Assembly (NCBI GenBank): GCA_965243265.1
Contig: CBDEUL010000008.1
Coordinates: 62,001-126,000 of the forward strand
Direction of reading: 5' to 3'
DNA: 64,000 bases
Origin: Flavicella sp965243265
GTDB lineage: Bacteria; Bacteroidota; Bacteroidia; Flavobacteriales; Flavobacteriaceae
Below the pieces are notes generated by a model. That model saw only the letters and a list, made by a program, of their open reading frames with translations. It was not told where the DNA came from and ran no database searches. Shown piece after piece: positions 1 through 7,107 of this stretch. The position numbers and the translations under genes are program-made. Within the stretch, counting starts at the first letter, position 1. Every line of letters begins with the position of its first letter.

Positions 1-2598
1 CATCTTTTCAATGGCTTGTGGTAATTTATTTGCTTGCGTACCTATATAAGCATATACCATATCCTTCTTTCCTTCTTTACCTGCATTATAATAACTTGCA
101 GATGCTGTATATGCCAATGAACTAGATTCTCTAATTTCTTGAAACACTATAGATGACAAACCGCCACCAAAATAAGAATTGAAAACCGTTGCTAAAGCGA
201 GGTTTTCAGATGAAAACTCTTCTTTATTGGCTACTAACAGTATTTCTGCCTGTACCATATCATAGTCTACAAAATATACTTGATTTCCTGTTTTTACCGT
301 TTTATAAACTATAGGTTCTGGACATGCATTCAAAATACTCGGTAATTGATGCAACTCTTTTAACACTTCAACAGCTTTACCTTTCTCATTTCCGTAATAA
401 AAAATTTGCTGTTGATACTTTTTCAAGTTTCGAATTTTATTTAAAAGTTTTTCTGGTGAAATTTTCAGCAACTCTTCTGAAGAATAAATATCTCTTAGAG
501 ATGAATTTTCTCCATAACGTGCATAGTTCAACATACCTCCCCACAAGATACTTCCTTTTTGAGTTTTACTATTAGAACGTGCTTTTACTATTTTTTGGAT
601 ATAATCTTGATAAGCTACTGAATCTACTTGCGCATCTTCCCACACATGCTCTAAAAGTTTTAATGCTTTTGGTAAGTTTTCATTAAGCCCTGAAATACGA
701 ACTGTAGACTCTTCTGCTCCTGTATTAAAACTATAATTAACACCTAACTTATAAAACTCCTTCTTTAATTCTTCTGCTGAATATTTCGATGTTCCAACAT
801 ACTCCATATACCCCATTGCCAACCCCAAATCTTTATCATGATGCTTACCTACCTTAAAAATAAAATTCAAACTAAAAAGATCATTGTATTTATTTTCAAC
901 AGAAAACAACATTACATCATTATAAAATACTTCTTTTTGAATTTCTTTCTTGAAATCTACAAATATAGGTTCTAAAGGTTCTGACACTTCTTTATTAAAC
1001 TCCTTTAAAAAATCAGACTGCTTTCCTCTATTTAAATGTACTGGTGTTATTCCAGGGTTTTCAACCTTTACAACCGAAGCATCCTTCCCTTTACGTTTAT
1101 ATACAACCACATAATTTTCTTTGTAAAAGTTTTTTGCAAAAGAAATCAACTTCTCTTTGTCTATTTCTTTTAAAGACTCTATAAATGAAATTCTATCAAC
1201 CCAATTTTCTCTATGGATAAATGCATTGTAATACATAGATGCCAAAGCTGTGCTATTTTCAAATACTTGCATTTCATTTACCAACAAATCATTGATTACG
1301 GCTTCTATCAACCACGCATCAAAATCACCTTGTTTAATTAATTCTATTTGATTTAACAACAACTTTTTTACCTCTTCTAAACTTTGCCCTTCCTTTGGAC
1401 TTCCTGATAATTGATGTACTCCATAGTCATTTAAAAACATGGGGCTTGAACTCGCCCCTTGTACCAACTGTTTTTGGTTTAAGTTTAAATCTATCAAACC
1501 AGCTTTACTGTTAGACAGCAACATATCAATTAGTGTAATGTATTTAGACGCTTCGCTTCCAATTCCTGATGTTCTAAAACTTACAGATACACTCTCTGCT
1601 GTTGGTCCAAATACTTCTTTTTCAACAACTGCTATTAACGGAGATTCTACTGGTAATTTTGGATGATTTACTTCTTTTCTTTGATAGCTTCCAAAAGCCT
1701 TATCAACTTTTTGAATCGTTTCTTCAAAATCTATATCTCCCACCAATACAACAGCCATATTATTAGGTACATAATAGGTATCAAAATAACTTTGAATAGC
1801 AACCATAGAAGGGTTTTTCAAATGTTCAGAAGTTCCTATAGTTGTTTGTTGTCCATAAGGATGCGTTGGAAAAAGTCCTGCTAACATTGCAGCATAACTT
1901 TTTCTATAATCATTATCTTGCCCCTTATTAAACTCTTCATAAACAGCTTCTAATTCTGTGTGAAACAAGCGTAATACCAGTTCACTAAAACGCTCGCCCT
2001 CTACCTCTAACCATTTGGATAATTCATTTGTCGGTATTTTATTTTTATAAACGGTTTCTTCAAACCAAGTATGAGCATTGGTTCCTTTAGCTCCTATTGA
2101 AGAAATCATTTTATCATACTCATTCGCTATAGAATATTTTGAAGCTTCTAAAGAAAGACTGTCTATTTTTTTATACAAAGCCTTCTTTTTTACCTTGTCT
2201 TCTTCTTTCTTATGTTGCTCATACAGTTCAGATATATTTTCTAAATAGGGAGCTTCCTTTTCCCAATTTTGAGTTCCGATTTTTGAAGTTCCCTTAAATA
2301 ACATATGCTCTAGATAATGAGCCAAACCTGTGGCATCTTTCGGGTCATAATTAGATCCTGCTCTTACTGCTATATAAGTTTGAATAGTAGGCTCGTCATC
2401 ATTTTTACTCAAGTATACCTTTAATCCATTTTCCAAAGTATACAAACGTAATCCTGTAGGGTCATTTTCTATAGATTCATAAGAATACCCTAAAGTATCT
2501 TCTTTTTGTAAAACTTTGTATGCTGTGTTTGTATTGTTAAAACTACAACTAGTCATCCCAAATAAAAGGATGTACAATAAAAAAAAGACCTGTCTCAT
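1..2598 (-). CDS. M16 family zinc metalloprotease lipoprotein (3'-truncated by window edge)
   Basis: The reading frame is open from an ATG at 2598 to the left edge, giving 866 visible residues and no stop. It begins with a hydrophobic signal ending in GMTSC, a lipobox that would lipidate Cys18. The inverted zinc motif HxxEH is visible as HYLEH (His94, Glu97, His98), with a downstream acidic stretch (ELEAVYEEF) that fits the third zinc ligand. This is the pitrilysin/insulinase family of periplasmic or membrane-anchored peptidases. The length visible fits the long form with duplicated M16 domains. The physiological substrate is unknown. It lies just downstream of sucD on the same strand, but a hairpin terminator separates them. 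Confidence 0.9.
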   Translation of the reverse strand, partial: MRQVFFLLYILLFGMTSCSFNNTNTAYKVLQKEDTLGYSYESIENDPTGLRLYTLENGLKVYLSKNDDEPTIQTYIAVRAGSNYDPKDATGLAHYLEHMLFKGTSKIGTQNWEKEAPYLENISELYEQHKKEEDKVKKKALYKKIDSLSLEASKYSIANEYDKMISSIGAKGTNAHTWFEETVYKNKIPTNELSKWLEVEGERFSELVLRLFHTELEAVYEEFNKGQDNDYRKSYAAMLAGLFPTHPYGQQTTIGTSEHLKNPSMVAIQSYFDTYYVPNNMAVVLVGDIDFEETIQKVDKAFGSYQRKEVNHPKLPVESPLIAVVEKEVFGPTAESVSVSFRTSGIGSEASKYITLIDMLLSNSKAGLIDLNLNQKQLVQGASSSPMFLNDYGVHQLSGSPKEGQSLEEVKKLLLNQIELIKQGDFDAWLIEAVINDLLVNEMQVFENSTALASMYYNAFIHRENWVDRISFIESLKEIDKEKLISFAKNFYKENYVVVYKRKGKDASVVKVENPGITPVHLNRGKQSDFLKEFNKEVSEPLEPIFVDFKKEIQKEVFYNDVMLFSVENKYNDLFSLNFIFKVGKHHDKDLGLAMGYMEYVGTSKYSAEELKKEFYKLGVNYSFNTGAEESTVRISGLNENLPKALKLLEHVWEDAQVDSVAYQDYIQKIVKARSNSKTQKGSILWGGMLNYARYGENSSLRDIYSSEELLKISPEKLLNKIRNLKKYQQQIFYYGNEKGKAVEVLKELHQLPSILNACPEPIVYKTVKTGNQVYFVDYDMVQAEILLVANKEEFSSENLALATVFNSYFGGGLSSIVFQEIRESSSLAYTASASYYNAGKEGKKDMVYAYIGTQANKLPQAIEKM

Positions 2599-2620
2599 TT
2601 TCAAAATATTTTTTAGACAA

Positions 2621-2655
2621 AAAAGCCTGCTCTAAAAAAATAGAACAGGCTTTTT
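2621..2655 (-). terminator. Rho-independent terminator of sucD
   Basis: Arms AAAAGCCTGCTCTA and TAGAACAGGCTTTT pair with one mismatch around an A-rich loop. Read on the minus strand, the hairpin is followed by a T run. It sits just after the sucD stop codon and before the M16 protease start. Confidence 0.8.
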
Positions 2656-2673
2656 AAAAGAGTATATATATTT

Positions 2674-3546
2674 TTATTTCAATACTGCTGCAACCATTTC
2701 TCCAATTTTAGCAGGAGAATCTACAACATGAATTCCATTTTCTTTTAAAATAGCCATCTTAGCTTGTGCTGTATCATCTGCACCTCCTACAATTGCACCA
2801 GCATGTCCCATTGTTCTACCTGCTGGAGCTGTTTGCCCTGCAATAAAACCAACAACAGGTTTTCTGTTACCATCAGCCTTGATCCATTTAGCTGCATCTG
2901 CCTCTAATTGACCTCCAATTTCACCAATCATAACAATTGCTTCTGTTTCATCATCATTCATTAATAATTCAACAGCTTCTTTTGTAGATGTTCCTATAAT
3001 TGGATCTCCTCCAATACCAATGGCTGTAGTAATTCCATATCCTTGTTTTACTACTTGATCCGCTGCTTCATATGTTAAAGTTCCTGATTTAGATACAATA
3101 CCTACATTCCCTTTCTTAAAAATAAAACCTGGCATAATTCCAACCTTTGCTTCATCTGGTGTAATTACACCTGGACAGTTAGGACCTACCAATCTACAAT
3201 CTTTATCAGCTAAATATGCTTTTACTTTTACCATATCATTTGTAGGAATTCCTTCCGTAATACAAATAATTACTTTAATACCTGCATCTGCAGCTTCCAT
3301 AATTGCATCAGCAGCAAACGCTGGTGGTACAAAAATCAAAGTTGTATCAGCTCCTGCTTTTTCAACAGCTTCTACAACAGTATTAAAAACTGGTTTTCCT
3401 AAATGTTCTTGTCCTCCTTTTCCTGGAGTTACACCACCAACTACGTTAGTCCCGTAATCAATCATTTGACCTGCATGAAAAGTCCCTTCTCCTCCAGTAA
3501 AACCTTGAACAATAATTTTTGAATCTTTATTAACTAAAACACTCAT
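2674..3546 (-). CDS. sucD: Succinyl-CoA synthetase (ADP-forming) subunit alpha
   Basis: A 290-residue protein that matches SucD along its length. The N-terminal CoA-binding Rossmann domain starts at KIIVQGFTGGEGTFHAGQM. The C-terminal ligase domain carries GRTMGHAGAIVGG, in which His248 is the expected phosphohistidine. With SucC it converts succinyl-CoA to succinate in the TCA cycle with substrate-level phosphorylation. sucC is not in this window, so the subunits are encoded apart here. A promoter-like pair lies upstream (3588-3616), and a hairpin terminator lies downstream. Confidence 0.97.
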   Translation of the reverse strand: MSVLVNKDSKIIVQGFTGGEGTFHAGQMIDYGTNVVGGVTPGKGGQEHLGKPVFNTVVEAVEKAGADTTLIFVPPAFAADAIMEAADAGIKVIICITEGIPTNDMVKVKAYLADKDCRLVGPNCPGVITPDEAKVGIMPGFIFKKGNVGIVSKSGTLTYEAADQVVKQGYGITTAIGIGGDPIIGTSTKEAVELLMNDDETEAIVMIGEIGGQLEADAAKWIKADGNRKPVVGFIAGQTAPAGRTMGHAGAIVGGADDTAQAKMAILKENGIHVVDSPAKIGEMVAAVLK

Positions 3547-3587
3547 ATCAGCTTGTATGTTTTTATATTATTTTAATTTTTGAAAAA

Positions 3588-3616
3588 CAAAAATATGTAT
3601 ATTTTATTGAATTCAA
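3588..3616 (-). promoter_or_regulatory. Bacteroidota-type promoter for sucD
   Basis: On the minus strand a -7 element TATTTTTG (3595 to 3588) matches TAnnTTTG. A -33 TTG lies at 3616-3614, with about 24 bp between centres. This implies a leader of roughly 35 nt before the sucD ATG. Confidence 0.55.
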
Positions 3617-3845
3617 CTCTACGAATTCTAAATTTTTAAAAAAGCTTTAAATTCTTATATTTTCAAAATATAGAGCTCACTTTTATTGTACATTTTTCTT
3701 TATTAAACAGAAAAATATAAGAATAATGAAATTGTCTACACGTAAAAGACTCCCCTTCTATTATTCTGGCAAAAAAACTTTAACTTTACATTTTAAATTA
3801 AAACACTAAAAGCCAATTAACTAATATTTCAACCAACCTCTCCAA

Positions 3846-5702
3846 ATGATTGCCAAAGCACACCTTTATTTTATTGTATTATTTGTATTTCAAACAACAT
3901 TATTCTCTCAAACAAGCCCTTTTGGAACTGGGCTTATTAACGATGTTTTTCTTGGAGAAGTAGAAAACACAAGTGTTATTGTTCCTCCTGCAACACCTTA
4001 CACATACTATACTAGTTATGCAAACAGTTATTTAACTGAAGATACAGAGTCTCGTATTGGTAACTGGGACAACACCTATGATTTATACATCCCTGCAAGT
4101 TACGATGGCACCGAACCTTACGGATTAATACTCTGGATTAACTCAGGTGTCAATGGTAGAATACGAGGAGCTTGGAAAACAGTTGCTGATGAAAAAAAAA
4201 TTATTTTCATTGGAGCTAATAATCTTGGAAACAATGCACCTACAAGACACAGAATAAGTGCTGCGGTTGCCTCTGCTTACAGGGCTAGAGAAATTTTTAA
4301 TATTAACGAAAATAGAATTTATGCTTCAGGAAGCTCTGGAGGAGCACGTGTAGCTACCAACTTAGCTTATCAATTTCCTGAGTGGATTGCAGGTTCTTTA
4401 TGTTTATGTGGATCTTCTTATTTCTATGAAGTAGAGCAAGATTACCAAACTCGTACTGGTACCTATGACAGGATTTTAACATATACTACAGAACACCTAG
4501 AGTATGTGAAGTCTTTTGACCAGCGTTATGCCATTATGACCTCTTATGAAGATTTTAGAGAAGGAAATATTATGAACATCTATCATAACGGTATGGAAAT
4601 AGATGGGTTTAAAGCTAAATTTTTAGAGAAAGAGGGTACACACTGCAATACCAATACAGCACAATTTAGAGATGCTTTAAATTTTGTTGAACACTCTTTC
4701 ACCCCTGTTATCGAAGATGATTTCAGTTCACAAACACCTTCTACCGGAAACAGATACCTCTTAAACAGTGCTTCTATTGAAAATAACAAACTAAACCTTT
4801 CTGAAACTACCTCAATAGGGCAATTAAAAACAACCGATTTATTTGTTTGGAACGATCCTAAAGGAGCCATTTTAAAAACTACAATAGAACCTACATCAAA
4901 TAATGCTTCCCTAAACAATACTATTTTTAATCTAGGTATTTGGGAATACAGCACCCCTTCTTTATATACAAACTTCGAAGGCACTCCTACAAACAACACT
5001 ACGGCCGGAATTATACTGTCTGTAGATTTTTCTGAAACACAACCTATTCTCACCATTAAAATGTCAAACCCAAACAATTCAGCCACTACAGAAACTGTTT
5101 TTACAGGTACATTTGACTCTTCTTGGACTTTAGAAGATCAATTAAAGGTTAAATATCATTTATGGGACAATGAACTGAGGGTAGAAGTAAACACACACTT
5201 TACAACTGCTACAGCAACTATGGTTGATGGAGTTACCCTCTTAAATGACAGACGCTCTATACAACTTGAATGGAACCTTATGGACTCTAATGGGTACTGG
5301 GGAGACACCCAATGGAATAATGGTGCTTTTTTAACAATGACGCATCAAAATGCAAATGAAGTCTCTACTCCTGAAAACACTTTAGTTTCTCAACTTAATA
5401 TTATTGCTGAAGAAATAATTGATCCTGTAAGTTTATCTATAAACAAACATGAAAAAGAAAAAAATACTTTTAATATTTACCCTACCATTACAAAAGAAAA
5501 CACAACTATTGTAAATCAAAACTTTAATCCAAATCAAAAAACTTATTTGAATATTTACAATACTTCTGGGCAGCTTATAAAAACACAACACATTCAATCT
5601 AAAAAAGAATCTATCAACTTAGAAAACATTAAAAAAGGAATTTATTTTTTTAAAATTTCTAATAATTCTTCAACTGAGTCAATTAAAATTATTAAAATCT
5701 AA
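3846..5702 (+). CDS. T9SS-exported esterase/depolymerase-like alpha/beta hydrolase
   Basis: A 618-residue protein with an N-terminal signal peptide (hydrophobic residues about 7-20, ending FSQ). The alpha/beta-hydrolase domain (about 60-290) resembles the PHB depolymerase/feruloyl esterase group. Its nucleophile elbow is GSSGG with Ser164. Asp236 and His266 (in EGTHC) are candidate triad partners. Residues about 310-515 look like a beta-rich accessory domain. The last roughly 85 residues are a type A T9SS sorting domain (NIYNTSGQLIKT, then GIYFFKI and a short basic end), so the protein should be secreted or attached to the cell surface. The substrate cannot be read from sequence. It heads a tightly spaced operon with the next three genes. 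Confidence 0.85.
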   Translation: MIAKAHLYFIVLFVFQTTLFSQTSPFGTGLINDVFLGEVENTSVIVPPATPYTYYTSYANSYLTEDTESRIGNWDNTYDLYIPASYDGTEPYGLILWINSGVNGRIRGAWKTVADEKKIIFIGANNLGNNAPTRHRISAAVASAYRAREIFNINENRIYASGSSGGARVATNLAYQFPEWIAGSLCLCGSSYFYEVEQDYQTRTGTYDRILTYTTEHLEYVKSFDQRYAIMTSYEDFREGNIMNIYHNGMEIDGFKAKFLEKEGTHCNTNTAQFRDALNFVEHSFTPVIEDDFSSQTPSTGNRYLLNSASIENNKLNLSETTSIGQLKTTDLFVWNDPKGAILKTTIEPTSNNASLNNTIFNLGIWEYSTPSLYTNFEGTPTNNTTAGIILSVDFSETQPILTIKMSNPNNSATTETVFTGTFDSSWTLEDQLKVKYHLWDNELRVEVNTHFTTATATMVDGVTLLNDRRSIQLEWNLMDSNGYWGDTQWNNGAFLTMTHQNANEVSTPENTLVSQLNIIAEEIIDPVSLSINKHEKEKNTFNIYPTITKENTTIVNQNFNPNQKTYLNIYNTSGQLIKTQHIQSKKESINLENIKKGIYFFKISNNSSTESIKIIKI

Positions 5703-5711
5703 TATCGTTGA

Positions 5712-6056
5712 ATGAACCCTCAGCTGCTTTCTTTTTACAACAAACGACAAGAACCTAACCGTAGTTGTTTTTTTGCTTTACGTGAAATTATTTTAAGACA
5801 CTCCCCTGAAATTACAGAACATTTAAAGTATGGCACCGCTTATTTTTATTATAAAAAAAAACCTTTGTGTTATTTTTGGAAAGATAAAACGACAGAAATT
5901 CCATATATTGGTTTTTCTAGAGGTAGCGATATAGAACATCCTTTATTATATAAAGGCAATAGGAAAAAAATGAAATTATATTATATTTCTGCCACTGAAG
6001 ATATTCCCATCAATAAAATACAAGAATTACTAAATTTATTTATTGCACTTTATTAA
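5712..6056 (+). CDS. DUF1801 domain protein
   Basis: A 114-residue cytoplasmic protein without signal or membrane segments. The pattern of an N-terminal helix (LREIILRHSPEITEHLKYGTA), aromatic strands (YFYYKKKPLCYFW) and a C-terminal helix fits the YdhG/DUF1801 fold, whose biochemical role is unknown. It starts 9 bases after the secreted esterase gene, so the two are probably cotranscribed. Why a small cytoplasmic protein sits among exported ones is unclear. Confidence 0.75.
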   Translation: MNPQLLSFYNKRQEPNRSCFFALREIILRHSPEITEHLKYGTAYFYYKKKPLCYFWKDKTTEIPYIGFSRGSDIEHPLLYKGNRKKMKLYYISATEDIPINKIQELLNLFIALY

Positions 6057-6067
6057 AACAAACCTTT

Positions 6068-6463
6068 ATGAATATCAAATCCTATACGCTCTTAATTGCC
6101 ATTGTTTTTTTAGGGACTCTTTTTAGTTGCTCTTCTGAATCAGCTGAAGATTTAACAGAACCTACAGCTACAAACACTGAAAACGAAGAAGAAAACACGA
6201 ATACTTCTTCTATCACATATACAAGCGATATTCAACCATTAATAGCCTCTAGTTGCGCAACTACAGGTTGCCATAACACAAATAGTAACACAAGTCTTGA
6301 TTTAACCAGTTATGCAGAAATAAAGGCTGCTTTTCAACAAACAGGAGCATCTAGTGCTATTGGACGTATTGAAAGCGGAGACATGCCTCGCGGAGCTCCT
6401 ATGCTATCAGACACTAATATAAACAACCTAAAAACATGGATCAATAATGATTTTATAGAATAG
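6068..6463 (+). CDS. Cytochrome c-like lipoprotein with a CX4CH motif
   Basis: A 131-residue protein with a lipobox ending in LFSC, so it is a predicted lipoprotein. An acidic, Thr/Asn-rich linker follows. The C-terminal domain begins SDIQPLIASSC and holds CATTGCH, a CX4CH variant of the haem-attachment motif (codons at 6254-6274), with Met residues in GDMPRGAPM as possible sixth ligands. Such domains are common in Bacteroidota envelope proteins and are presumed to bind haem c. It is spaced 11 and 9 bases from its operon neighbours. The YceI-like gene that follows suggests an envelope redox or lipophilic-ligand role, which is inference. Confidence 0.75.
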   Translation: MNIKSYTLLIAIVFLGTLFSCSSESAEDLTEPTATNTENEEENTNTSSITYTSDIQPLIASSCATTGCHNTNSNTSLDLTSYAEIKAAFQQTGASSAIGRIESGDMPRGAPMLSDTNINNLKTWINNDFIE

Positions 6464-6472
6464 TAACACGCT

Positions 6473-7024
6473 ATGAAAAATATTATCTTCTATATCCTCT
6501 TATTTTCTTTCTGTACACATTATGGACAAAAAAAATATTTCACCAATCATGGAGAAATACGTTTTGAAAACCCTACAACATCTTCTTTTGACAGTATAGG
6601 AGTAATTAATAATAATGTATCCTCTATATTAAAAATAGACACAGGAGAAATAGCTATTGTTGCTTTAGTAGAAGATTTTAAAATTGAATCTCCCCTAATA
6701 GAGAGTGTTTATCTAGAAAACTACACAAAATCTGATCAGTTTACAAAAGCCAAATTAAAAGGTAAAATTGTAAATTTTAACTGGTATAGCTATAAAAAAC
6801 ATCAAGTAAACTCCATTCAAATAAAAGGGAGACTCACTATCAATGGCATTCACAAAAGAGTTCAACTACCTGCCACTATAGAAAAAACAGACAGTGGAAA
6901 AATTGAACTCTATACCAATCTTAAACTTCGCCTTTTTGACTTTAATATCTCCCCCCCTATTGAAATTCAAAATAAAATTAGCGAAGAAGTTGAAATAGAT
7001 TTAAAACTTATTTTATCCCCATAA
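6473..7024 (+). CDS. YceI-like periplasmic protein
   Basis: A 183-residue protein with a signal peptide (FYILLFSFCTHYGQ). The remainder alternates short beta strands and contains SVYLENYTKSDQF and LTINGIHKRVQLPATIEK, the layout of YceI-like lipocalin-fold proteins that bind polyisoprenoids in characterised members. It closes the operon that starts at 3846 and is followed by a strong hairpin. It lies directly after the cytochrome-like lipoprotein gene, and I recall this pairing from other flavobacteria. Ligand and function are unknown. Confidence 0.78.
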   Translation: MKNIIFYILLFSFCTHYGQKKYFTNHGEIRFENPTTSSFDSIGVINNNVSSILKIDTGEIAIVALVEDFKIESPLIESVYLENYTKSDQFTKAKLKGKIVNFNWYSYKKHQVNSIQIKGRLTINGIHKRVQLPATIEKTDSGKIELYTNLKLRLFDFNISPPIEIQNKISEEVEIDLKLILSP

Positions 7025-7050
7025 AAATAAATACTATTGTAACATTCAAT

Positions 7051-7090
7051 CATAAAAAAAGCTTCCAATTTCTTGGAAGCTTTTTTTATG
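7051..7090. terminator. Bidirectional terminator between YceI-like gene and carB
   Basis: A perfect 18-bp stem (CATAAAAAAAGCTTCCAA and its complement) encloses the loop TTTC. Flanking A and T runs make it work in both directions for these converging genes. Confidence 0.9.
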
Positions 7091-7107
7091 ATATGAGCAA
7101 TTGTGCT

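Noticed and set aside
4583..5086. 167-codon open frame on the minus strand inside the T9SS esterase gene
   Set aside because: It lies fully within a well-supported coding sequence on the other strand, has no recognisable domain and no promoter.
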